A stretch of 64,000 bases of DNA from Prolixibacter denitrificans. GTDB lineage: Bacteria; Bacteroidota; Bacteroidia; Bacteroidales; Prolixibacteraceae. How positions within the stretch are numbered: the stretch's first letter is position 1; every line of letters begins with the position of its first letter. Of the stretch, positions 1 to 8,241 are shown piece by piece. Both the position numbers and the translations under genes were made by a program. Below the pieces are notes generated by a model. That model was not told where the DNA came from. It saw only the letters and a list, made by a program, of their open reading frames with translations, and ran no database searches. Location of the stretch: NCBI RefSeq assembly GCF_003014495.1, contig NZ_PYGC01000015.1, positions 1-64,000 on the forward strand, written 5' to 3'.

Positions 1-204
1 CGTCACTGAAATGTCGCCGCCTTTGGATTTTCTTTAGTTCAACTTTCATTTGCTTTTAACCTTTAATTCCGGTCAACCTATTTCAGGGAAGGACAGTGCG
101 CGGTTAGAAGAGTTTCTGTTGTTACTGTAGTTTCTATTGTTCGGCTTCGATGTTCCGGTCAACAGACCACAGAAAAAGAACAGTTCCCCAAATACAATCC
201 GTAA

Positions 205-575
205 CCCTTCCAGGGCTAAGTTTTGCTGTGTTTGGGATAAATCTTTCCGCCGTAAGGCTAAAACCAGTTGGCATAAGGTTAAATTCAGTTTGCTTCGGGC
301 TAATTGTTGTTGGCTCTGGGATAATTTCTTCTGCCATAAGGCTAAAACTTGTTTGCATAAGGCTAAATTGTTCTGTTTCCGGGATAAATTTTGTTGGCGT
401 AAGGATAAATTCTCCCTTCATCAGGCTAAACGTTTCCGGTGTAAGAAACAGTTTAGTTGCCTCAAGTTGTCATTCAGGTGCCTCAAGTCGTAGCTTAACT
501 GGCGTAAGGATAACCACAACCGGCTCAAGGATGGAATGAGATGCCTCAAGACGCTCCGCAGATGACTCAAGAGAG
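205..575. repeat. Degenerate 21-bp-period array
   Basis: A run of about 17 degenerate units spaced exactly 21 bp apart. The word TAA recurs at 217, 238, 259, 280, 301, 322, 343, 364, 385, 406 and 427. The word CAAG/TAAG then recurs at 463, 484, 505, 526, 547 and 568. Units share only short words such as 'ggctaaa', 'ggataaa' and 'cctcaag', so this is phase conservation rather than sequence conservation. Both strands stay open for long stretches because 21 is a multiple of 3, and the apparent proteins are heptad-like. I read it as non-coding because there is no plausible start or ribosome site and both strands look equally open. The stretch 1-204 shows no gene. Confidence 0.8.
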
Positions 576-595
576 GAGTTTCATGTTTCAAGTTA

Positions 596-720
596 CGAAA
601 GAGGTTTCTATTGTTCCTGTTGTTAGAAGAGTTGATTTCAGGTTTCAGGTTAGGGAAGAGGTTTCTGTTGTTCCTATGGTTACTATCGTTTCTGTAGTTC
701 GGCTTCGATGTTGCTTTGTG
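596..720. repeat. 9-bp-period word array (GTTnCTRTT type)
   Basis: Repeated 9-bp words of the form gttnctatt or gttcctgtt are mixed with 'ggtttcaggtt' words. The same word array occurs at about 100-150, 1655-1716, 2050-2130, 2966-3110 and 3178-3215, so it brackets both CPBP genes of this region. It contains no gene. On the minus strand it would read as Asn/Arg-rich low-complexity protein, which I consider an artefact. Confidence 0.7.
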
Positions 721-728
721 CCGCTGCT

Positions 729-756
729 GTAGGGCCACGATATATTGTGGCCGTGC
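729..756. repeat. REP-like palindrome, family A
   Basis: The sequence gtaggg is followed by the palindrome ggccacgatatattgtggcc and then gtgc. Near-identical copies lie at 3121-3148 and 3364-3387, with many relatives at 45847-47757. Family A is defined by a gtaggg (or ccctac) edge and a 20-bp palindromic core. Confidence 0.85.
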
Positions 757-808
757 GACATCTTGGTTTCAGTTTGGGGGTGTGGTAGGAGGAATTCTGT
801 TTTAGTAG

Positions 809-1006
809 TTTAAATTGAATTTAACCTAATGAATCGTTAGATTCGTTAGCGCATTTTGACCGATGCGTGATTACATTACTAAGATTAACCTCATCTGCTC
901 AAAACATCGCATGAAAAGAGTTTGTCTTTTCCTGTCAACAACTGTTTAGGGTAGCTTAATGACCGACATAGATGCTAGGAGAGTTTTTTCGTTACCTGAA
1001 ACATCC
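809..1006 (+). promoter_or_regulatory. Conserved CPBP leader, copy 1
   Basis: About 200 bp that match 2135-2332 with only a handful of differences, running through the start codon and the first dozen codons of the CPBP gene. The coding sequences diverge strongly right after the shared block. It contains a second ATG at 959, out of frame with the CPBP gene, that opens a 24-codon overlapping frame, also kept in copy 2. I could not assign a clean TAnnTTTG box. Its role as promoter, leader RNA or recombination block is inferred from conservation alone. Confidence 0.6.
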
Positions 1007-1634
1007 CCGGTTTATCAGAACAGAACCGTTTGAGCCCCGTTACTTTTTCAAGTTTTTTATCCGGGTTTTTTTCTGGGCTATTTTATTGGTCATTCCACGG
1101 GGTATCATTGGCCTCTTTTATACACTGAAAGCGGTGAGGCCGGCCGATGGTTATTGGGGGCTGTTTGCTTTTTTTGTAATTATCGCCCCGATTGTTGAAG
1201 AGACACTTTTCCGCTTGTGGCTGCGACCACAGAAAAAGAATTTTATCTTTTTTTCCGGCATATCCGCTGTAGTCTCGATTAACGAACTGGTAGAGGCACG
1301 TTATCTTAATGCCGGGATCTTAATGGTGCTTACCTGTATTTCTCTTCTGTTTATTTACCAGGTCCGGTATCGGAAACTTCTGCAACGATGGATTCTGAGA
1401 CATTTCGGACTGCTATTCTATATCAGTTTCATCTCTTTTGGCCTTTTGCATATTAACAATATACGGCCGCTGCCGGCGCCGGTTTTGTTACTGGCTCCGC
1501 TCATTACGTTACCACAGATTTTTACAGGGGGCGCATTGGGGTATATTCGGATGAAGTATGGCATTGTATATTCCATGTTGCTCCACTCGATTTTTAATCT
1601 TACTGTGTTCCTGCTTTTTGGATGGCTCGTCTAG
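972..1634 (+). CDS. CPBP-family intramembrane protease-like protein (copy 1)
   Basis: A 220-residue polytopic membrane protein with the three CPBP/CAAX-protease motifs in order: EETLFR (about residue 77), FGLLH (about 157) and HSIFN near the C-terminus. These supply the glutamates and histidines of the presumed metal or glutamyl active site. The family includes CAAX prenyl protease homologues and bacteriocin-immunity-like proteins; the substrate is unknown. The start at MLGEFF is preferred because this N-terminus is typical of Bacteroidota homologues and is shared with the paralogue at 2298-2960. The gene stands alone between word-repeat arrays and follows the conserved leader. Confidence 0.8.
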   Translation: MLGEFFRYLKHPRFIRTEPFEPRYFFKFFIRVFFWAILLVIPRGIIGLFYTLKAVRPADGYWGLFAFFVIIAPIVEETLFRLWLRPQKKNFIFFSGISAVVSINELVEARYLNAGILMVLTCISLLFIYQVRYRKLLQRWILRHFGLLFYISFISFGLLHINNIRPLPAPVLLLAPLITLPQIFTGGALGYIRMKYGIVYSMLLHSIFNLTVFLLFGWLV

Positions 1635-1734
1635 ACGGTCGGTTTCGGGTTGTGCTGCGCTGCGCGGTTACTATTGTTGCTATTGTCTCTATCGTTATTG
1701 TTGTTCGGCTTTGGAGGGGGTATTTGGGCTGTGA

Positions 1735-2030
1735 TGCGGAGGGATTCCCGTTAGGGATAAATGTTCATCACCTCCGGCGAAACCGGAGGATTTAAGCCAA
1801 ATAAATAAAACAACTCCGCAAGGAGTTGAATATCGGAGAATAACACCTTCAGAGGTTACCGATAGGAGGCGTTCGATTCGTGAAATGTGATATCTAAGCA
1901 GTAATGAATTCAACCCGCTTCGGGGTTGTACGAAAGAGGGGAGTTGCCAGCCCCCAAATTGATTGGGGGTGAAGAATATTTGTCCGGCGTTACCGGAAAA
2001 ACGCTTTGATGTTGCCGGCTGCACATGGAA
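1735..2030. repeat. Hairpin-rich intergenic element
   Basis: A compact string of perfect hairpins: cctccggcgaaaccggagg at 1771-1789, caactccgcaaggagttg at 1811-1828, caacccgcttcggggttg at 1911-1928, cccccaaattgattggggg at 1951-1969, and a ccggcgttaccgg motif just after. From memory, similar elements with 'aactccgc-aaggagtt' and 'caaccc-ggggttg' hairpins occur in other Bacteroidia and are often miscalled as short ORFs. I treat the minus-strand open frame here as spurious. It may be a non-autonomous mobile element or a structured RNA. Confidence 0.6.
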
Positions 2031-2134
2031 AGGGGCTCGGTTACGCTTCGCGGTTTCTATTGTTACTGTTGTTCCTATGGTTACTATTGTTAGAAGAGTT
2101 GGTTTCAGGTGAGGAGGGTTTCTGTTGTTAACAG

Positions 2135-2332
2135 TTTTAATTGAATTTAACGTAATGATTGCTTAGATTCGTTAGCGCATTTTGACCGATGCGTGATTAC
2201 ATTACTAAAATTAACCTCATCTGCTCAAAACATCGCATGAAAAGAGTTTGTCTTTTCCTGTCAACAACTGTTTAGGGTAGCTTAATGACCGACAAAGATG
2301 CTAGGAGAGTTTTTTCGTTACCTGAAACATCC
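2135..2332 (+). promoter_or_regulatory. Conserved CPBP leader, copy 2
   Basis: Second copy of the block at 809-1006, offset by 1326 bp. It again covers the upstream region, the short overlapping ATG frame (ATG at 2285) and the first codons of a CPBP gene. The few differences include taacGtaa for taacCtaa and gacaaag for gacatag. Upstream lies a 9-bp word array. Confidence 0.6.
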
Positions 2333-2960
2333 GGTGTACATCCGGAAAGAACCGGTTGAAGGGCCGCACTTCTTTCTGCTGATTTTCTTCTATTTCCTAC
2401 TTGCCATCCCGGCGGTGATTCCTGCGCATATCTGTATGCAGTTGGAGGGCCTAAGCAGGTCGGAACTCGACTATCCGTTCTGGCCGCTGTTTATCACGGT
2501 CGTATTCCTGGCTCCGCTTTTCGAAGAAACCCTTTTTCGGATATTGCTGCGTCCGCTGAAACAAAACCTGTGGGTTTTCTCGATACTACTCACGGGAAAT
2601 TCTGTTTATCAACTGATAAAGGGAAATATAATTTGGGGGATCATCTTTGCCGTTTTGGGAGTCGGTATCATTCCTTTCTTCTCATCGCCTGTTTACCGGA
2701 AGAAGCTGCAGCGCATTGTTGTTCGTTATTTTCGCTGGTTCTTTTATGCGAGTGTGATGGCATTCGGATTTATCCATGTCACGAACTTTCACCCGCTGAG
2801 TCTCGAGGTGCTGTTGCTGGCACCGTTTCTTACGCTACCGCAGCTTATCATGGGAACCTTGCTGGGATTCGTCCGGATGAAATACGGCATCATCTATTCC
2901 ATGCTGTTTCATTCGACCATCAATCTGATCGGGTTTATGCTTTCCGGCGCGCATTTGTAG
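2298..2960 (+). CDS. CPBP-family intramembrane protease-like protein (copy 2)
   Basis: A 220-residue membrane protein, the same length as its neighbour at 972-1634. It carries the CPBP motifs EETLFR, FGFIH and HSTIN. The first 12 residues (MLGEFFRYLKHP) are identical to copy 1, whereas the rest is only moderately similar. This fits either an old duplication with the 5' end homogenised by gene conversion, or a recombination block that stays fixed while the body changes. Function beyond a membrane-embedded protease-like fold is unknown. Confidence 0.8.
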   Translation: MLGEFFRYLKHPVYIRKEPVEGPHFFLLIFFYFLLAIPAVIPAHICMQLEGLSRSELDYPFWPLFITVVFLAPLFEETLFRILLRPLKQNLWVFSILLTGNSVYQLIKGNIIWGIIFAVLGVGIIPFFSSPVYRKKLQRIVVRYFRWFFYASVMAFGFIHVTNFHPLSLEVLLLAPFLTLPQLIMGTLLGFVRMKYGIIYSMLFHSTINLIGFMLSGAHL

Positions 2961-2965
2961 CTGGT

Positions 2966-3215
2966 TAGGCTTCGCAGTTACTTTTGTTACTATAGTTTCT
3001 ATTGTTGCTGTTGTTAGAGTAGTTGGTTTCAGGTTTCAGGTTATGGAAGAGGTTTCTGTTGTTCCTATTGTCCCTGTCGTTACTGTTGGTCAGCTTCAAT
3101 GTTCCGTTAGTGCCGGCCTGGTAGGGCCACGATATATTGTGGCCGTGCAGTATCCTGATTTCAGGTTGAGCTTCGAGGTTGCTGTGATTCCTATCGTTAC
3201 TGGCGTTAGGCTTCG
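2966..3215. repeat. 9-bp word arrays with family A palindrome
   Basis: Word array of the gttactata/gtttctatt type at 2966-3110, then a family A palindrome at 3121-3148, then a shorter word array at 3178-3215. No gene is supported. A minus-strand open frame at 3096-3341 is made of these repeats. Confidence 0.65.
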
Positions 3216-3762
3216 ATAAAGGGATTCTTTGTGTTCTTCGTGAAAAATCCTTAGTGTCCTTCGTGGTAAGAAATTATACCACAATGGACACAATGTAAGC
3301 ACAAAGTTCACAAAGGCATTATTGAATGACTTGTCACTCACAGTTCCGTTAGCTGTTGGCGTTGTAGGGCCACGATATATTGTGGCCGGGAGCTAACGCT
3401 GATATACGGGAATTCATCGATTCAACATTCCTGTGCGCGGCGCAGGCTCGTTGCTATTTCAATTCAGGGTGTCAGGTGCGCCTCTTTTTAATATCTGCCA
3501 TTCGTTCCCGGGGCCTGTCCCGACGAACGTCGTGGGTGGCGTCGTGTTCCCGGCAATAGCCGTCCCGATGCACATCGTGGATTACCCCTGGCTATTAAGA
3601 TGATACCCCTCCGGGGCGTTTTATGCATAAGGTTTAATCGAAGCTCAACCGTGTGAATCCGTGGATCTAATCCGTGTCAATCCTTTCTTATTTCTTAACA
3701 GCATCCTCAAAGCGCAATTAGCGTAATTGGCCCTAATTAGCGTAATTCTTTTGATTTAAACC
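3216..3762. other. Gene-free stretch of intergenic word repeats
   Basis: Contains a 'gtgttcttcgtg / gtccttcgtgg' word region (3225-3320), a family A palindrome (3364-3387), and an element with 'cgtcccgatgcacatcgtgg' and 'ggctatta' words (3510-3625). These are followed by 'gaatccgtggat / atccgtgtcaat' (3654-3682) and 'attagcgtaatt' (3717-3746). All are short quasi-tandem words of 9-12 bp. I see no coding region and no RNA gene. Confidence 0.5.
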
Positions 3763-4695
3763 TTAAAACCATTTTCGTTTCCGGAACATGACGATGCCGA
3801 TGTAGGCCATCAGGCCGGAGAAGAACAGGATGGCCGGGAACGCCCAGGCCGAGTTCTCCATGAAGTTCGGTACGTTCATCCCGTACAAACTGGCAATCAA
3901 CGTCGGGATCATCAGGATGATGGAGATGGAGGTCAACTGCTTCATCACCACGTTCAGGTTGTTGGAGATAACCGAAGCGAAGGCGTCCATCATGCCGCTC
4001 TGGATGTCGGAGTATATCTGCGCCATGTCGATGGCCTGTTTGTTTTCAATTACCGCGTCTTCCAACAGGTCTTCATTAATCTCGGTGAGGGTGTTGCGCC
4101 GCGAGTTTCGCAGCTTGGTCAACACAATTTCGTTAGAGCGGAGGGAGGTGATAAAGAAGACCAAACATTTCTCCATCTTCAGCAACTTGGTCAACTCCTT
4201 GTTTCGGATCGATTTCTCCAGGTCCGTTTCAATCAACGATGTCTGCTGGTTGATGTATTTCAGGTAACGCAAATAGGTGGTAGCCGACCGCAGGAACAGT
4301 TTCAGAATGAAATTCAGTTCGTCGTTCACCTGCTGGTAAGGTTCGCGGTAAAGCGATGGCTGGTGAGAAGGCAGCACCTCGTTCTGTACCGAGCAAAGGG
4401 TGATGGTGACGTCCTGTGTCATGAAAACACCCAGCGGAACTGTGTGAAACGGTACACCGTTGTTCTGATTCTCGATAGGAATACGCAAAATCACCAGCGA
4501 CCAGTCGTCGTCGTTTTCCAAACGCGGACGCTCGTCCTGGTCGAGAATGTCTTTGATGATGTCATCGGGCATGTTGTACTGGTCACGTAGCGCAGTAATT
4601 TCGTCGGGAGTCGGATTGGTCACGTTAATCCAGCATCCTTTTTCTGCCTGGGGTAGTTCTACGTAACCACCAAAGCTTCTGAAGATTTTAATCAT
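3763..4695 (-). CDS. corA: CorA-type Mg2+/Co2+ channel
   Basis: A 310-residue protein of normal CorA length. The soluble N-terminal funnel is followed by a long helix and two C-terminal membrane segments. The selectivity motif YGMN lies between them near residue 270. It imports divalent cations as a pentamer in the inner membrane. An unusually strong ribosome site (aaggaggc) lies about 8 bases upstream of the start. It stands alone, convergent to nothing on its 3' side but repeats. Confidence 0.93.
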   Translation of the reverse strand: MIKIFRSFGGYVELPQAEKGCWINVTNPTPDEITALRDQYNMPDDIIKDILDQDERPRLENDDDWSLVILRIPIENQNNGVPFHTVPLGVFMTQDVTITLCSVQNEVLPSHQPSLYREPYQQVNDELNFILKLFLRSATTYLRYLKYINQQTSLIETDLEKSIRNKELTKLLKMEKCLVFFITSLRSNEIVLTKLRNSRRNTLTEINEDLLEDAVIENKQAIDMAQIYSDIQSGMMDAFASVISNNLNVVMKQLTSISIILMIPTLIASLYGMNVPNFMENSAWAFPAILFFSGLMAYIGIVMFRKRKWF

Positions 4696-5157
4696 TTTTC
4701 GTGCCTCCTTATTTTTTTCATTAAGAAAGGCACACGACGTCCGCCCCTCTTAATGCGAGGTTATATCAAGTTCCTGTCTATGATACGGGCCATCGTCCAT
4801 ATGATACTTGTTGCTTTGTTTTGCGCTGCAAAGGTAGGAAACTATTCGGCATGAGCCTTATTCCCGGTAGGAAATATCTTGTTTGGCAGTAAAAAACGGG
4901 TTAACCGACTGTGGCGGAGTAGTGAGCAAACAATCTTTCTCTATGCCTCGCCGGGCTTCCCGTGGAATAATGAAAATATGGGTTGTATCGTCGAAAAAAG
5001 AGTGTCAGGTTGTAAAAAACCGGTGAATTTAAATTATAAATAACGAATAAAAGGGGGTGTGGACTGACAATATGTTTATTTTTGCTGGCAATATTCTTGA
5101 AAATGGATCGGAAAACCTTGCCGGTTCAGTAAAGCACGAAAGCAAAATTGATTAGTT
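4696..5157. promoter_or_regulatory. Divergent upstream region of corA and the amino-acid permease
   Basis: No gene. On the minus strand a TACCTTTGC box at 4828-4836 matches the Bacteroidota -7 consensus TAnnTTTG and would give corA a leader of about 130 nt; I see no clear TTG -33 box. The leader contains a small hairpin (cctcgcattaagagg) but does not look like the M-box Mg2+ riboswitch. The plus-strand promoter of the permease was not resolved. Confidence 0.35.
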
Positions 5158-6876
5158 ATGGATAGGAATCCCTTGTTTCGCAAAAAACCGATAGCACTCA
5201 TCATGAAGGATGCTGCCGGGGGCGAAAAAGAGACACACATGCGGCGTAATTTGTCGGTGGCCGACTTAACGGCTTTTGGTATTGCCGCCATTGTAGGAGC
5301 CGGAATTTTCAGTACGATTGGTACTGCAGCATCGCAGGGCGGACCGGCCGTTTCGTTGTTGTTTGTTTTTACGGCGCTGGCCTGTGGTTTCAGTGCCATG
5401 GCCTATGCTGAATTTGCGTCGTCCATTCCCATCAGCGGAAGTGCTTATACATATGCTTATGCCAGCTTTGGAGAGCTGGTAGCCTGGATTATCGGCTGGG
5501 ATTTGATTATGGAATATGCTGTGGGAAACATTGCCGTGGCGATTTCATGGTCGGGTTACTTCACCGGACTAGTCCGGGGGTTGGGCATTCATATTCCTGA
5601 ATTTCTGAGTGTCGATTACCTGAGCGCTATGCGTGGCCATGCCGAAGCGGTGAAAGCGTTGGCGGGTGGTCAAACGCTCGATCAGTTGAGCTTCCATTTG
5701 CAGGAAACCTATCTGGCCTGGATGCATGCTCCACAGATTGGAGACTTCCGGCTCATCGCCGATATACCGGCTTTGGGTATCGTGCTGTTCATTTCATACA
5801 TGGTGTACCGGGGAATCCGTGAGGCGAAGATTACCAGTAACCTGCTTGTTTTGCTGAAACTGTTGATTCTGATGGTGGTCATCGGTGTCGGTTCTTTCTA
5901 TGTGAAACCGGACAACTGGAGCCCGTTTGCTCCCAACGGAGTTGGAGGGGTGCTGAAAGGAATTGCGGGTGTCTTCTTCGCGTACATTGGTTTCGATGCA
6001 ATTTCCACCACGGCGGAAGAGTGTAAGAACCCACGCCGCGATTTGCCCCGTTCCATGATTTATGCCTTAGTTATTACAACTGTATTATATGTAACGCTCA
6101 GCCTGGTGATTACCGGGATGGTTTCCTACAAGAACCTGGCCGTGAGCGACCCGTTGGCCTATGTGTTCCATAAAAACCATCTGGAGGCCCTGTCGGGAAT
6201 TATCGCTTTGGGAGCCGTGATTGCCATGGGAAGTGTGATGCTGGTTTTCCAGGTAGGGCAGCCACGCATCTGGATGAGTATGAGCCGCGACGGTTTGCTG
6301 CCTCCACGCTTCTCGAAACTGCACAAACGTTTCCGTACCCCGGGATTTGCAACCATTGTTGCTGCGACCATTGTGGCCGTGCCGGCGTTGTTTATGAATC
6401 TCACGGAAGTGACTGATTTAACCAGTATCGGAACCCTGTTTGCTTTTGTGCTCGTATCGGGCGGTATTCTGATTATGAACCCGCGTGGAAAAGACAAGGG
6501 GCAGGGCGGTTTCCGGATTCCTTACTTCAATAGTCGCTGGTTTTTGTTGCCGGTATGGGCCCTTGTTCTGGTGGTGATGTTCGTTTCGGAACATATCGCT
6601 TTCAGCTTTGCGTCTTTAGCAGAGGTCGAATGGCCTGTCTGGATTTTTATCGTGGTCGCGGTGGTCCTCACCATAGCCGCCATTGTTCGGCAATGGTCCA
6701 TCATTCCGGTTATCGGATTGCTGATTAACCTGTTCCTGATGTCGGAACTGGGTGTGACCAACTGGCTGCGCTTTGTGATTTGGTTGGTTATCGGTCTGGT
6801 ATTATATTTTTCTTACGGAACAAAGAAAAGCCGCTTACGTAACATGGATATCCAGGAAACTGTGAAAGAATCCTGA
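5158..6876 (+). CDS. APC-superfamily cationic amino-acid permease
   Basis: A 572-residue permease with a soluble N-terminal stretch and about 12-14 membrane segments. The first helix has the APC signature GAGIFSTIG, followed by the SGSAYTYAY segment and the conserved FFAYIGFDA segment. Length and motifs fit the CAT/YfnA branch, which imports amino acids by proton symport. It is followed after 68 bp by an FAH-family hydrolase on the same strand, possibly co-transcribed. Substrate specificity cannot be read from sequence. Confidence 0.88.
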   Translation: MDRNPLFRKKPIALIMKDAAGGEKETHMRRNLSVADLTAFGIAAIVGAGIFSTIGTAASQGGPAVSLLFVFTALACGFSAMAYAEFASSIPISGSAYTYAYASFGELVAWIIGWDLIMEYAVGNIAVAISWSGYFTGLVRGLGIHIPEFLSVDYLSAMRGHAEAVKALAGGQTLDQLSFHLQETYLAWMHAPQIGDFRLIADIPALGIVLFISYMVYRGIREAKITSNLLVLLKLLILMVVIGVGSFYVKPDNWSPFAPNGVGGVLKGIAGVFFAYIGFDAISTTAEECKNPRRDLPRSMIYALVITTVLYVTLSLVITGMVSYKNLAVSDPLAYVFHKNHLEALSGIIALGAVIAMGSVMLVFQVGQPRIWMSMSRDGLLPPRFSKLHKRFRTPGFATIVAATIVAVPALFMNLTEVTDLTSIGTLFAFVLVSGGILIMNPRGKDKGQGGFRIPYFNSRWFLLPVWALVLVVMFVSEHIAFSFASLAEVEWPVWIFIVVAVVLTIAAIVRQWSIIPVIGLLINLFLMSELGVTNWLRFVIWLVIGLVLYFSYGTKKSRLRNMDIQETVKES

Positions 6877-6944
6877 TTTTCAATCGATAATTGCTTCCTG
6901 TTCGGTAAATTTTCGGTTACTTATGATGACTAAAATCGGTAGCT

Positions 6945-7802
6945 ATGAAATTGATTCGTTTTGGAGAGCGGGGCAAAGAAAAGCCGGGCGTCCTGATTGA
7001 CGGTGAACGGTACGATTGTTCCGCGAGGTTCAATGATTGGGATCACACTTTTTTTCAGCACGGCGGACTCAATCTGTTGCAGAAGCTGGTTGACGAAGAA
7101 GGCGATAAGTTGCCCGAAGTAAATCCGCATGAGCGGTGGGCGAGCCCGGTGGCCCGTCCCGGAGCTATCGTTTGTGCCGGCCTGAATTATGGAGACCACG
7201 CGAAAGAGACCGATATGGAGGTCCCCTCCGAACCGATCATTTTCACGAAAGCTACCAATACCTTATCAGGGCCTTTTGACCCGGTGGTGATTCCACCCAA
7301 CAGCATCAAGACGGACTACGAGATTGAACTGGCGATTGTTCTGAGAAAGAACGCGCTCTATCTGAAAGATGAAGCGGCCGCCTTTGAATGCATTGCCGGA
7401 TATACCATCGCCAACGATGTGTCGGAAAGGGAATTTCAGCTCGAAAGAGGAGGACAGTGGGTGAAAGGAAAATCCTCGCCGGGATTTACGCCGTTAGGTC
7501 CTTTCCTGGTCACTCGCGACGACATTGCCGAGCCCCGTAACATGGATTTACAACTCACCGTGAATAACAGCATTCGCCAGATAGGCAATACACAAACGAT
7601 GATATTTCATCCATCGAGCCTGATTTGGTACATATCGCAGTATATGCAGCTGGAGGCTGGTGATGTAATCCTGACCGGAACGCCGCCCGGCGTGGGAATG
7701 GGAATGAAACCGCCACAATACCTGAGGAACGGTGATAAAGTGGAGTTGACCATCGAAGGCCTCGGAACGCAGGAGCAGGTATTTGTCGATTACAAGCTGT
7801 AA
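6945..7802 (+). CDS. Fumarylacetoacetate hydrolase (FAH) family protein
   Basis: A 285-residue enzyme with a short N-terminal domain and a C-terminal FAH fold. Visible motifs are GLNYGDH, the metal-binding YEIELA and ANDVSERE acidic residues, KSSPGFTPLGP, and the TGTPPGVG loop. Family members are Mg2+-dependent C-C hydrolases, isomerases or decarboxylases (acylpyruvase, HpcE, oxaloacetate decarboxylase types). The exact substrate is unresolved. It follows the amino-acid permease, which is compatible with an amino-acid catabolic role. Confidence 0.85.
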   Translation: MKLIRFGERGKEKPGVLIDGERYDCSARFNDWDHTFFQHGGLNLLQKLVDEEGDKLPEVNPHERWASPVARPGAIVCAGLNYGDHAKETDMEVPSEPIIFTKATNTLSGPFDPVVIPPNSIKTDYEIELAIVLRKNALYLKDEAAAFECIAGYTIANDVSEREFQLERGGQWVKGKSSPGFTPLGPFLVTRDDIAEPRNMDLQLTVNNSIRQIGNTQTMIFHPSSLIWYISQYMQLEAGDVILTGTPPGVGMGMKPPQYLRNGDKVELTIEGLGTQEQVFVDYKL

Positions 7803-7817
7803 TGTCGGTTCCCGTTA

Positions 7818-8081
7818 TTAACGGAAAATAAGGAACAGAATAAAACACAGCAGCGCCACGTTGATGGACAGAAGCCAGAAATAGAAGAATTTGCCTGTCT
7901 TTCCGGTTTCTTCGCGCGTCATTTTTTTATAATGCTTCACGTACGAGTAAATGAACAGATTGATGAAGACAAAGTGCCTTCGTTTGTGAATTCGCTCGTT
8001 CACGTAGTCGAAAATTAAAATGGCTGAAGCGATGTAGACGATAACACCTGCCAAACCGATGACTAATAGAATTATTTCCAT
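7818..8081 (-). CDS. Small two-helix membrane protein, unknown function
   Basis: 87 residues with an N-terminal hydrophobic helix (about 3-24), a basic amphipathic middle containing KRRHF and KHYKK, and a second helix at about 68-86. It has an ATG start and normal codon texture. It lies convergent to the FAH gene with 15 bp between stops. I do not recognise a family. Confidence 0.55.
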   Translation of the reverse strand: MEIILLVIGLAGVIVYIASAILIFDYVNERIHKRRHFVFINLFIYSYVKHYKKMTREETGKTGKFFYFWLLSINVALLCFILFLIFR

Positions 8082-8109
8082 GACGTTTATGGTTAATCAG
8101 ACTAAGTTT

Positions 8110-8123
8110 TCAAACCGGTTTGA
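8110..8123. promoter_or_regulatory. 14-bp perfect palindrome, possible operator
   Basis: tcaaaccggtttga lies 29 bp upstream of the small membrane-protein gene (start at 8081, minus strand). The form resembles LacI/GntR-type operators, but no regulator is adjacent. It could be chance. Confidence 0.25.
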
Positions 8124-8241
8124 TAAGAGAAAGTTACGCATGTTTTTAGTCTTTTGTCAAGAAAAGGGGAAGGTTGCTGGAAAGCGTGTTTCGTGATTGC
8201 TGCTAAAGAACCAGGAAGCCACGTATGCTGGCCAAATAACA

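Noticed and set aside
134-738. Open frames on both strands with heptad-like peptides
   Set aside because: They follow from the 21-bp and 9-bp word repeats, lack ribosome sites, and are equally open on both strands.
1695-2024. Minus-strand open frame of 109 codons
   Set aside because: It is made of hairpin arms of the intergenic element and has no domain character.
3096-3341. Minus-strand open frame of 81 codons
   Set aside because: It is built of word repeats and a family A palindrome.
4696-5157. Mg2+ riboswitch ahead of corA
   Set aside because: Only one small hairpin is seen; the M-box core was not recognisable.
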